A stretch of 64,000 nucleotides of DNA from the NCBI GenBank assembly GCA_013397455.1, contig VYZB01000024.1, forward strand, positions 970,405-1,034,404. The letters are read 5' to 3'. The notes below the pieces were generated by a model. It was not told the DNA's origin. It worked only from the letters and a program-made list of their open reading frames with translations, and ran no database searches. The translations under genes were made by a program, and so were the position numbers. The stretch is from Crotophaga sulcirostris. Lineage: Eukaryota > Chordata > Aves > Cuculiformes > Crotophagidae. Below are positions 25,378-37,329 of the stretch, piece after piece (position 1 is the first letter of the stretch; each line of letters starts with the position of its first letter).

Positions 25378-25915
25378 AGGAGAATCTGGAGTCATTTTTG
25401 ATTGTAAACTGGACATTAATCTTCTGTGTCATGCTGTTGCAAAAGGCACATGGACAAGTCACTATCCAGGCCTCACCTTTAATACTCTGCCCAGTTTTGA
25501 CAACACACTCCTTAAAAAAGGAAGGGCAAACTGTGGTATAGTTCAGAAGAGACCACTGAGAGCATTCACAGGTCAAAAACATGAGGAAAGATGCAATGGC
25601 TAAGGAAAAGAAGGCTGAGGCAGAAATATTAACATTCCAGTACATTACAGGCAGCTGTTAGGAGAATGCTCTCCTCCCTGAACAGGAGAATTATTAACAG
25701 GTGTGAAGCAAGACAGAGAAGATTTGGATTACACATAAGAAAATTGTTTCCGTTGACAGAGCACTGAGAGAGATCGCCAGGGAAGTTTATGTTCTATCCT
25801 CTGACCAAGGTTTCCCAGAACGGGTGAAACACACCCCTGCCAGAAATGCCTCGGGGCAGGCAGATGCACTAAATGAGCCTGTTGGTGTCCTTTCCAAGAG
25901 TATGATTTTGTGACA
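25378..25915 (+). mobile_element. Old CR1-like LINE, 3' end
   Basis: This is the sense orientation of an old CR1. Blocks in order are AGGAGAATCTGGAGTCAT, GATTGTAAACTGGACATTAA, TCATGCTGTTGCAAAAGGCA, GGCCTCACC, TGCCCAGTTTTGACAACACA, GTTCAGAAGAGACCACTGAGAG, ACATGAGGAAAGATGCAATGG, TAAGAAAATTGTTTCCGTTG, and GACAGAGCACTGAGAGAGATCG. The terminal GATGCACTAAATGAGCC block leads into TATGATTTTGTGAC at 25901-25914, which is the degenerate ATTCTATG-type end. The frame is destroyed by indels. It lies about 1.4 kb right of an antisense old CR1, and the two are separate insertions. Confidence 0.85.
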
Positions 25916-28900
25916 TATCACTTGCAGAATCAGAATATCACTTGGCTAGAGTTTGTATGTGGTCATTTCAAACAAGCAATATTGCTTAGCCAAGCCAAAA
26001 CCTTGAGTCACTTAAGAGTGATTCCACGGTTGAAACACTGATGGGGTTCAGGGAAGAGTTTAAATACGCTGTGGTTTTGAGTGTAATATCCAATATCCAA
26101 ACGCAAGCACATCTGTTTGTTTACTGTATTGAGCTAGATATTTTTAAACAATGGAAGGAGACTAAGTTAAAAGGTTGCCCTTTACAGTATACGTGCACCT
26201 ACTCACTCATTAAAAAAAAGAAAACAAGCAAGCAAATGAAGTCAAAACTGGTTTGAAAACTACAGTTCTCTCACAAGAACTCCCTGGACATCTGGTGTCT
26301 TTTATGAACTGCAGGTAAAAAGAAATTTAATCATTAATTGGATGCTTAAATGTATATTTCTTAACCACTAATAAGCCTGAGATCTTCTCAATATCATGTG
26401 ATCCAGTTTTGAATATTTTCATTAATCCAGTTCACATAGCATTTACTAAGCTTCTCTGTCTTTCTTAATGATGTGTTCTTTTCTGGGCTTGATCTTTTTC
26501 ACTTTTTCTCTAATTGCTGCCAATTCAATGACTATTTTAAAATTGGAAGGAAGAACAAACAACTACTTTCAATATAGCTTTGGACTGTTAAAATACAGCC
26601 AAATGTGCGTGACCTACCCTTAAGCTCTTTACAAGATAGAATAAGGAAATACAAATGTTTTTTTATCTATGTTTCTAATTCTTGAACTTCCTAAAAAGTA
26701 GTTTAATATAGTAACATTCTACTAAGTTCATACTAAATCTCTATGCTAATCTAGGTTACTTACAGTGTTGTCATGTATTCGCTCAATGCTGAAATGTTCT
26801 TGCACTTTGGGAAAAGGATTATTATTAAAACATTTATGAGATGTTCCACCCTTCACTTTCCCAGAAGTTGTCTTTAATCTTCATTTCCAAAATACCTTAG
26901 AATTGTGAGTAACCTGTGATTTAAGATGACCTATGAAGTGATGTGTCCTACTTTTTAATGGTTTTGCCTAACAAGCTTGAGAAACTTGTTTTTAAAACTA
27001 GCATAATTTCCCCAAAACAAACTTGTTTATAACTTCAAAATAACCAGAATATCATCTGTCTGGGAATCAGCATTGTTCACTGGTATTGTGTCTGGGAGTT
27101 GGCTTTGTTCAGACTAAACTGAATAACATTTTTTGAGAGCTAAAAACGACGTATTCCTTTTGTAGCAAGATCACGCAGCAGTGTGCTTGATCACTAAGAG
27201 GGCAGAGGCAAGCTTCTACAAAAGCATCTTCTCTCCTAAGTGTTTTAGGCACTTGAATTAGATAACCGAGACATAAATGTATAGCCTATAAGATTATACT
27301 GCATAAAATTCTATCTCACTTCAGTTCTTCATTGCTACTTCTTTTGTCATACCAGAATCATAGAAGTCACAGAGCTGCAGAAAACTTCAGTAAATACAAA
27401 TTCAAATTTTTCAGAAACTGATGTAGCAAAATTGACAGTAAAACTGCCTCCAAGTAACTAGCCTGGGTACATTTATAAGACTATTCTGTGCTAGTGCTAA
27501 GAAACATATCATACTCTTTTAAATCAATAAAGAAATCTCCATTGACTGAAATGATAGTTTCAGGCTTTATTTTCATGCATAACTCTAACGGTCAAAGAAG
27601 CGCTATGCGTACAGAGAAGAATAACCCTATTAGTTTAGTTGGTAGGATGTTATACAAATATTCTAGTTTTAATAAGATATCATGCCATGCAGAGCTGTAT
27701 TAAATTCCAGTCTGTTCTATATTTTTATGGAATTCTGTACTGCACGCCTATGGCATTCAGAGCACCAGAGTTAGCATAGGAGAAGATGGTGTTTATGTGA
27801 AGGTTGCTGTTAAACCTGTTAAACTAAATATATGAGCAACTAATCTTTAGCTGAGCAAGAAGATTGCCAACAGGTGTTGTAAGTATTGTTTACCTAAACA
27901 GTAAGAATATTTCTACCTCTTCCTCTCCCAGCTACTATTCATCCATTGCTATTGATAGCAAAGATATATGAAGTATAAGACTCATCTTCACTAAGCTACC
28001 TTCTGCTTTTCGGTAATGTTTATTCTTACACTTACCTTCATTCATGTTTATTTTCTTTTATAATCTGCTAAAGGAAAAATAAAAAGAACTAAACTATCAA
28101 TCAGTGAAATTACACATTTACTTCTTCTACTTTATAAGAACTTACACTTCTCTATTAACTAGTCAGTAAATCTAAGCATATCATGTGCAAGAGAAAGAAA
28201 CATTGCCAAAACTTTTTATAGGAAGATCATTAGGAAAAAGCTTGTGTTTTGATGTTGTGCTATTGCTATTTAGTAATTGGACTTAATCTACGTAAAACCT
28301 CTACTCCAAGCACAAATAAAATTTGAAAGTATTTAAGCTGTATGCATGCTGAGAGAACTCTCTGTCAAGGGGATCGGAGTTCTCTCATTGCTTCCTTGTA
28401 TTTTCTTGACTGTCTTATATCCATCTGTTTTCTTATATTTGGGGCACGTCAGATTTAAGCAATCCAGAATCTGCTTCTCTGATGCTTTAGGCCAGAAATC
28501 AGTATCTCAGCTGCACCTCAGCTGAACCTGAACCTGCAGCCCTGCTGCACCAGGCTGCTTTAAGATACAACAAGCTCCCTCGGAGCAAGCCCATCTCTCT
28601 TCTGGGCCTATGCAACACCTAGCACATCAAGGACCCAGGATCTAGGAGAAGGTCTCCCAAGTACTATAAATGCAAAAAAGAACAGCCAAAACAGGGGCAC
28701 TTCATGAAGTTCTATCAACATTTAATTTCCCAGAGGCATAGCTGATCCAAGAAACTCCTTCTCATCATGCAATTTACATAATTGCCTTTCCCATGAGCTG
28801 CTTCCTCCACCACTGTTACCATTCCTGGCTAACTTGTTAATTAACGGGGTTTTTTCTGCTGACAACCAGGACAGGCTTAGTAAATTCCTTAGTGACTACA

Positions 28901-30026
28901 GACAGTAATTTGAAAACTACTCATCATTACATTCATTGGTAGCAGAGAAAAAAACTGTATGCAGCCTTTGAATTCAGGCCTGCTGTACACACCAAGACGT
29001 ATTTTTAAAAAACACAGGTATAAGTAGCTGGCTTTGTCCAAAAAAATATTTTTTTAATCTTTTTTTTCTTCAAAGTATGAATAAACCACTTTTTCATTTA
29101 AAATCAAAATTCTTAATAGAGAATTCAAACTTCACAAAAAAAAAGCCCTCGGGGAAGATGCAAACTTTTTATCATGGGAAGTCCTTTTTTTTTCCAACAT
29201 TTACCTCAAACCTTCCTAAGCAATTCCACTTACAGATTACTGATAAATTTATCATACTATGTTTTTATTCACTTCAAGAAATCTTCAGCAAACACAGATT
29301 TTACAGTAGACTATAATGGAAATTAACTAAGTTAGACAAAACTTTATATAGGCAGTATTTTGAGATGCAGAGTATTCCCATTGCAATGTGAGGAGTGGGA
29401 AGACAAGCACTAAAAGTTTGTAAAAGTTGTAGTAAGGGCTTTATGAGTCAGCTGGATTTCATTTATAATGTGATTGATCATTATAATTCAAATGATTATT
29501 CCTTAAACCTTTTGAATGTAATTTTGTTACTTCTCTGCCTTCCATGCATCACGATTGCTTTTTGGAGAAAAAAATAATCAATGTCAAAAAATACATTTCA
29601 TGACTAATAAAAATGTAATTCCATAAAGATTGATTAAACTTTTATTCCAACCTGAAAGTAATAGCTTTGGAGAATAAGTCTTCACTTGAAGGGAAAATGC
29701 CACTGCAGTCAGGGCCTTGCTATCACTGAGAGAAGCCTTGAATACCCACAGCTTCAGCTGAAATCAGCAAGATATGATTGCTAAACACCTCCAAAAATCA
29801 GGCCTACAACCAGCTCCTCCAGTCTCTAGCTCTGCAGCATCATTTAGAAAAGTTTTGCTAATCTTAGAGCAACACAACCAAGGGGAGCTCAGTCACACCT
29901 TGTTTGGGAACAGATGTTGCAACTGAAGTGAAATATAGGTAGAAGTTTACTCCCTCCTGATTTTAATAATATATTTCACAACCATTCTTCAGAGAAATTT
30001 AATCCACTTTTCATTTGCAATTAGTG
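25916..30026. other. Anonymous AT-rich noncoding DNA
   Basis: No gene was recognised. A somewhat GC-richer stretch with several CAGCTG-type words lies at about 28480-28650. Open readings stay below 80 codons and carry no motifs. Confidence 0.55.
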
Positions 30027-30073
30027 CTGTAAGAATGTTTATACCCTTTATATACTGTTAAGAATGTTTATAC
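30027..30073. repeat. 28-bp tandem duplication
   Basis: CTGTAAGAATGTTTATAC (30027-30044) recurs as CTGTTAAGAATGTTTATAC (30055-30073), giving a period of about 28 bases over not quite two units. It is a local duplication with no recognised function. Confidence 0.75.
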
Positions 30074-30953
30074 TGACCCAGACCTGGCATACAGACAAAT
30101 TCCTCAGTAGCAAAGAAAAGATTTTCCAATTCCAGATTATTAAAGGGTATCTCAACCTATTTCATGAGGTTCTCTCTTCCTTCTAGCACTTCCTTTTAGC
30201 TTTGACTCTCATAATCCTGACTGTTCTTCATATCTGAATCTGTTAAATTACTTTTTTTAAAACCAAAAGCAAAATCAGGGTACTGGAGACAGGGAGGAGT
30301 TTATAGCTGTTCTGGGAGGGAAGAGGCTGTGCACTCTCTCTCCTGACAAACAGGAGTAAAAAGCAGAAATGCAGGGGTAGGAATTACTCTCAATAGTTCC
30401 TGGCACTTCCTTCCTCAGGGCTTACAGCCCCCAAAGCCAGAGCTCCACTGCTTGTATGCATCTGTCCCAATTAATGCAAGGACATTTCAGCATTCCCAAA
30501 AGCCTTTGTTTCCCATGATCCAATTCCCCTCCTGCCCACCCCCACCCCCTAAGGGACCCACTGCTTTGGCTTCCCATTCAGGAGATGGTCAGGGCTGCCA
30601 GGACCGCTGCTGTGGCTCTGGAGCAAAACCCTTACTGTATTTTTCCCAGTAACCAAAACCCCAGAAATCGTATTGACGACCACATACATCCTGGGCCAGA
30701 CCACTCCCTCCCTTCACTATCCTTTGCAAGCATGTGTTGTTTTACATAACAAAAATCTACCTACTCTTAAGGCAGAAAAATTGCATATACGTGGGAAATG
30801 TCATAGGTAAAGCTCCTTATTCTTGTAAAATTTATAGTGACACCGTTGTAAACCCCATAGTTTAATTCCACCAAGTCTGAAAATGTATTTCCTCTGCAAG
30901 TTTTCTATTTGCCATATTTCAGAAAAACATCTCTTTGCTCTCTTTTATGAGGC
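30074..30953. other. Noncoding DNA with a C-rich patch
   Basis: No gene was recognised. At about 30520-30560 the plus strand is strongly C-rich (CCCACCCCCACCCCC-like). An overlapping 66-codon reading is explained by this composition. It ends at the CR1 tail at 30954. Confidence 0.5.
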
Positions 30954-31158
30954 AGAATCACAGAATCCTAGAATCATCTGGTTGGAAAAGACCTCTGAGA
31001 TCATGGAGTCCAACCGTACCCACCCACTTACTAAACCATGTCCTTGAGAAACTCATCTACCCGTCTTTAAAGCACCTCCAGGGATGGGGACTCAACCACT
31101 CCCCTGGACAGCCTGTCCCACTGCCTAACCACCATTTCAGTGAAAAAAATTTTCCCAG
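30954..31158 (-). mobile_element. CR1 LINE, short 3' fragment
   Basis: The plus strand starts with AGAATCACAGAATCCTAGAA, the complement of the CR1 tail, then GGTTGGAAAAGACCTCTGAG, ATCATGGAGTCCAACC, CTAAACCATGTCC, GCACCTCCAGGGATGGGGAC, TGGACAGCCTGTCCCACTGC, and CATTTCAGTGAAAAAAATTT. Similarity stops near 31158, so only about 205 bases remain. This is a 5'-truncated, inactive copy. It is the third young copy and all three are on the minus strand. Confidence 0.93.
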
Positions 31159-31229
31159 TTTCTAGGTAGTGAGAGCAGGATTTCTTTATCTGTCATGTCC
31201 AAACTGCTATTTTTTTTAAGTTTTCTCTC

Positions 31230-31930
31230 GTTTTACAGGCGTTCCTAAAATAGACATTCCCTAGCCTTTCAGCATTGTCATTACAGAGATTTTCAAACAC
31301 CTAATCATGCTATGACCTTTTTCTGATTGCCCTTTTGTTTAACAATATCCTTCCTAAGACAGGATAACACACCTCTGTGCAGTAGTTCATGTGGGAAGGA
31401 TAGTACATATTAATTTCTATTTTCTTCTTTACCCACCTTACTTTCTTATTTGCTTTTATCATCAGAGCCACTGCGAGCATGAGCCTTCATTAGTCTGTCC
31501 ACAAAGCTATGCAGATACCTCTCTGAGTTCACAAGAACAGTGGTCAGGTACAATAAGATGGAGTTAAGGTGTCTGACCACAATTTCAGAAGCCCTCCTCT
31601 GCATCTGTGCCAAAGACAGCACAGACCTCTCCACTGAAAGGAGAGGGGTCAGCACTGAAAGGGGTCAGCATGGCTGGGCTGAGCAGATCTGGACAGCCTC
31701 TGATCCCTTACTGTAGGCCACTGTGCTGCTGTTCTTTTTCCCTCATGTACATTATTTAGCATATGTGTTGACCTTGCACTCAATTTACTACTTGTTTTAT
31801 AACTCTGAATTTGACTGTTCTAAATAACTGCCTGCCATCTGCAGATTTGACTAATGACCAAACCTCTTCCCTTTCTATATGTTCCCTAGGTATAGAACTT
31901 AAACAAATAGAGAACTTCGGGGCATCCAGC
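31230..31930 (-). mobile_element. Probable ancient CR1-like LINE fragment
   Basis: Beyond the young CR1, the plus strand keeps a LINE-like order typical of old CR1 ORF2 read in antisense: CATTACAGAGATTTTCAAAC, AACACACCTCTGTGCAGTAG with TGTGGGAAGGATAG, TTTCTTATTTGCTTTTATCA, ACAATTTCAGAAGCCCTCCT, then a TGTTGACCTTGCACTCAATT and CTGCCATCTGCAGATTTGAC region. Several of these fit the complement of the 3' half of L3/CR1 elements, but the match is patchy and the middle is unclear. The ends are approximate. It could be two different old insertions or partly unique sequence. Confidence 0.4.
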
Positions 31931-34900
31931 TGCTAGCTTTGTGACAGGATAAGAGCAGACAAAAGGTGAGAGGCTAAGATAAAAAAGAGTATCAGATCAC
32001 TCTGAAGTATCCAACCACGCACAGTTTTAGTTATTCTGATGGTAATACTTAATGACTATTAGGTTCTTTGCCTTTGAAAGTTTATCTTTAACAGGAGAAG
32101 GCATGAAATGAGATAAAAAGAGACAGTAGCTTATCAGGATAACCTAATTTAGCTGGGGATTTTCCCCTGGGCTTTAGTGGGACCTGAATTACATTCAGTC
32201 TTAATTAATATTTTATCCCCAAAAAGCACCCATTCAAACCTCTGGTATCACAAGACATGCCCAGTCTTGACAACTAGATGTCCTTGGTTAAAAAACACAT
32301 ATTCAAACATAGGATAAGGTGATCAAAAGGAGAATTTTAGTATACGGTTTGCAGGATTAGCCCTGAATAATGTCCTTGACTAAGACTGATAATATTCCTT
32401 TTAGGGTCAGGAGAGAGAATGCCAGACTCCCCTGGCCAAAGAAAGGGATGGCACTGAGACTGATGCAGGTGGAAAGCTCCACATAAATTATTTAGCTGGA
32501 CCACAGCTAAAAGGAGCCCAAGAAAAGGCTGTGTAAGGATGGCAAAAAAGCAGCCACCACCAAGGGAAAGAGAGTATCTTACCAGGAAAGGAGAAAAAAG
32601 CAGGCAAATAGGCAACAGGGATTCAAATACATCAGCTGGTGCAAGAGAGCACAAAAAAACCCGACCAGATGTTTAGGCTATAGAAGTTTATTGCTGCCAA
32701 GGGAAAGGTGAATGCCCTCTGCCCTGTCCTTTCTCCCAGAGAGGCATACAAAGAAAAATTCATGTGAAAAGGTTAGTCAAAGCCATGGTGATGTCTTTCT
32801 GCTGTTATACTTAGCTCGTTTGAAGTACTTCAGGTGCAGACATTATTTAGTACAATAAAAAGAGTCACGATGGTCTGCAATTAAGAGACTGAAGCCCTTG
32901 CCGAGTGCAGAAGAGAGAAAATCAGCTTCCTGTTTATGTGATATATTAGCCTGTGGGATAAACTGCCAAGAGCAATCATACTTAGCTGGAGATATATGGA
33001 TAACCGGTCTGATTTATGGAAGAGTATGCAGCCAGTCAATACTGACTCCATACTGACCAACAGAAGTACAAAATGCACCCTGCAAGAGCTCCTCCTGCTC
33101 TGATTTCCAAGCTTAGACTCCACGTGCTCCTCTGTGAAACATGATGTGAACCAACATCTCATCCATTCCAGACTTCTGACAATAGTCACAAACGATTAAA
33201 AATAGATGCTCTCTGCACTTTCTTTATCTGTTCTACAGTTCATAAGCCATATCTTACAGACATGTAATGCCACTGTATTCTGGCTAATTCTCAGGAGTAA
33301 TTAAGATCTAGCTCTCCCTCAGCTCCACATATCTTGGAGGTTAGTAATTCTTTGACCATAGATGAGTTCAGAAATTCAAGATGGAAAACTAGGTCCATAA
33401 AAGAAGTGTTGTGTATTGATTTGTAAGCTCTTAGGCCCCAGCTGTATTAGTCCAGCTGAAGTTGTACTATATGGGGGTTTTATGTAAGGACTGGGAAAGA
33501 AAAAGATGCATTAAAATAAATACAAACAAGTAAGAAACTTCTAATATATTCCCTTTCCAAAACCCTTACTAATTTTGCAAATAATACAATTTGATGAGAA
33601 TTAAATAGCTCACTGAAATTAATATACAGCATTTTGGTTTGCCTTGCGTGTATGCATTGCTTTCATTTACAGTTTAATTTTTCAGGAAAAGAGTCTGGAT
33701 GGGGCCTTACTAAAGGAAAATCCACTCTTGCATTCACTCATTGCATTATTATAGACCAATGTGAACACAAAATAACTCAAGAATGCTTTAGGGGGATACA
33801 AGCTTCATTAGAAAGATAATCCATTGCAATATGATAAAACATAAGGTAGCTATTCACTCTACCATGGCACAGATGAGGACTTTATTTTAAACCCATAGCA
33901 GATTGAATTTTTGCATGATGTTTTCTTTAAACTGCCTTGCTTAATCTAGAAATACATTAAAATACTCATCTGCCAGCTGTGCTGGTTTCAGCTGTAGCAA
34001 ATTGATGATTAGTATCCTCCTGACATTATTTTCTTCACATGGAATAAAAAATTATGGTCACAGGATTACAGAAGAGGAAAAAATCCAAATTTCATTATGT
34101 CTTTTCTTTTGTTTTTATCTTACCCTTGAATTATTTTCCTAATTAACGGGTCTACTACAATTGAGCCAATTTGCAAATATCTCTGGCGCAGAAATGCAAA
34201 AATCTATGTTTGCCAAGTTAAAAAAAGCCACCAACATTTCAACATCATTAATTTGTAGAAATGCTTTCCACTGCCACCTAAAATGACTGTATTCAGTGTG
34301 AAAGCTTGTGATGTTCTGTAATACATTGATGGCCAAATTCAGCCTACCTACTTCAGAAGGTGACAAGCATTTTTTACTATGTCTGTTCTTCATTCCTAAC
34401 CTCCAAGGTCATTTCAATAACTCCTTGTATGAGCACAAGGACTAGACTGGCTATACTTTATATTTAAAGATACATTTTATCTTGATATACTCTTGACAAG
34501 TGGAAAGTATTCAATCCACTACAATTCTTTCTTTTCCTTTGATATAGGTGACAGAGGCATCAAAACCACTGAACTAAGTGCAAGGAAAAATTGTATTTTT
34601 CCATTTCACTTTTAAGCATGTACGGCATACAATTTTTGAGCTTAGGTGCAAAATATAAATCCCATATTTATAGGGTACCAAAATCCCTTAGTCCAGTGAA
34701 GCTACATCTATGTTAGCAAGCAATGCAGACCAACAGAAGTGGCTCTGTAAGGTGGAATAACTGGTGAGGACCTGACATCCTCCCTGCTCATATTGCGTGT
34801 TTTTTTATACATCAAACTAGCTATGTTCAGCTCTCACAAACCAACTGTGAACTTGCCACTTATGAACTCCTGGAGTGCGTCTTCCACTTAAGTTCCACAT

Positions 34901-37329
34901 AAAGGGGGTCCAGTTCATGTGCTCTGAGACTGCTCCACAGTGCAAACCAAAGCACAGTATGGGAGTATAGTTGAGGGGTTCATTGAATTCAGTGGATGAT
35001 CCCTGTAAGTCTTCATCATTCCCTCAAAGCTAGAACCTCCTGGAGTGTTGCTCTACATGTATTTTTGAGGCCTGGTCCTCAGCCATGATAGACTACACTG
35101 GATCCCATTTTTCTTCTCTTCACATCGGCAGTACTACATGAAAACAAGTTATTGTGGCACAGCCCATCAGGATTAGATTTCTACCAGAACAGACTACAGA
35201 ACTGCTCTTAGCCTGTTAGACACTTTTACCTTTCACTTCAGAACGGGTGGGTGGGCTTCAGATAGCTTATGATAAAAGTTACTAATCCCAGGTGAGACCT
35301 TGATCTTATATAGCCTCCTGATAAGGCTTCTCTTGTCTTAGAAATGTGGCAGGTTGAAGTCCTTCACTACCTGCCACCGCTACCCCCAAAAGCTCAGTAC
35401 AGTGGTAGGGCACATATACGTCCATCATCACTGACTTTCAGCAACTGCCAGAAGGAATTTGCAGTAAGTGGAGCCTCCATGCGTATTTTGTCCTTGACCA
35501 TTTTGCTGAGGCATCAGTGACTCTGATAGTAGTTCTGCAATGTGGGCACTTCTCTGTTTGATCGTAGTCCGTTGGCTCTCTTCACATATATCATCAAAAA
35601 CCATCAGGTAGGGATATTTTTTTTTGCTCTTTCACCTAGGGGCAGATCTGAGTCAGTGACCTTGAGATGAAGGGCTCTGTATTTCAGTATCATGCTTCCC
35701 AAGAGATGCTGTAACTCAGGTTGCTGAAATACCTAAAGATACAATTTCTCTAGACAGTCTCTGAACAAGCTTCATTTTAACAGCATAGTAACACTACTCT
35801 GTCTTACCCACACAGACTATCTCTACTTTTAAAGACAGAAGTGTGATCTTCACCCAGAGCACTGCAAATACTTCTCTTGATGTTATCCTTTTCCTTCACA
35901 TCATATAAAAGTCCACCCCAAAGCTTTCTCAAAAGCATGCATGTGGAGAAAACTGACTTTTCTCCTGTGATTTTAAACAAGAAAGAAAAAAAGTATGGCT
36001 TACAGTAGGCTGTCATTTTTTTCTTTTAGATGAGATGACTCCGACTGTGGGACTAGGGCTAGTTGGTAACTCTCTGGCTTTAATCCAAAGGAGGAATATC
36101 AAATGACATTTGATAGATATGATAGGTGCTTTTGTGGTTCATAAGACTGCAAGATGGCAAATAGTCTTAAATCCATTGGCACAGTCCCTACATTTCTACC
36201 ACTAATCTGGGGGCAATGTCACTGTCATCTCAAGCAATCACAGATAATCTGCAAAAGACAGTCTGTGGCACTAAGGACAGGAGTAGGAATGGAGACACAG
36301 TCTACAGCGCAAGTAAGACAGCATCTCAGTGAATATACATGCTCTAGCTTCCAAAATCCTTGGCGTGAAAGAGAAGTGCTGTCTTTAGCCATTTTTCCCT
36401 TTTAGAAGAGCAATAGGAAACCAGCTTTTGTCTGGAAAGTGATATGAAAAAGAACGAGAAACTATGAAGCAAGTGAAAGAATAACGCTGCAACCAACTGA
36501 ATATCTGAAACACATTCTAGATACATTGCCAGGGTATGAGGAATAAACAAAAATAACTCAAAGGCTTAACTAATTGGTATAATTGGTGTCACAGACTCCT
36601 AGTGGAATATAGTAAGTAGACCAGGAAGCACCTTGGGAGGGCTGAGAAGTACCTGAGACAGTAGTAGAGGGGTTGTTTATCAAGACAGCTTTCTGAATTT
36701 CAGAAAAAAATACACCAAATAAAAGACGGTTGAGATGAAAAGAAAGAAAAGACTGTGCTGTGGCAATGTCTCCACTACTGCTAAATCAGTGAGGTGCTAT
36801 TAGATATGGTTGTTTAGAGACAAATATAAGGAGAACCCGAGAGAGGTAGCTTTTGGTGACTGGGGTCATGACTTTCCTTCCAGTACTTTGGAACAACTAC
36901 ACCATCGAGAACAAAATATTTGCTGCATGTGCCGGAGACAATATTTTCTTTGGAAGGGGGATTATTAGGACAACAGTTATTTTAAAATTGATTCTAACTA
37001 AAGTTTAAAATAATCTGGATTGAAGAGACGTTGTTGGAAAGAGAAAAAAATGAGTTTAACAAAATAAGGACAGCATTTTGAGAAAGCAGATATCAATGGA
37101 AATAATTTATTGACATGGTCTTTTGCATGGATAATCTGGTTTTTTTTAAAGTGCAAGACACTTGGTGGTTACTGGAATCATTATGCCCACTCCACAATAG
37201 AAATTATCTCAAAGATAAGAAGTCTGGTAGAATATATTTTGACTATATTAGTAGCAATTTAATGATCTGAAAATGGAAAAAGAAACTACACACAGAATGA
37301 AAACAAGGGTGCATTCTTAGGAAAATAAA
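31931..37329. other. Anonymous noncoding DNA
   Basis: No gene was recognised in 5.4 kb. A perfect hairpin lies at 35346-35377. The segment at about 33900-34140 contains balanced-composition sequence that could be a conserved noncoding element, but that cannot be told without alignment. The sequence from about 36540 to 37329 may include eroded 5' portions of the adjacent ancient CR1, but I could not place it. Confidence 0.5.
35346..35377. other. Inverted repeat (hairpin), 9-bp arms
   Basis: GTGGCAGGT (35346-35354) and ACCTGCCAC (35369-35377) are perfect reverse complements. Inside them TGAAG and CTTCA can extend the stem past a two-base bulge, leaving a small loop. It is compact and GC-rich for this region. 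No known small RNA or transposon end was recognised. Confidence 0.6.

Noticed and set aside
32337..33189. Minus-strand ORFs of about 100 codons as a possible retroviral or gene fragment
   Set aside because: No recognisable motifs, no LTR-like ends, no primer-binding site and no continuity between the frames.
34139..34393. 84-codon minus-strand ORF, rather protein-like
   Set aside because: No splice signals, no family and normal AT-driven codon use. The segment is equally compatible with noncoding conserved DNA.
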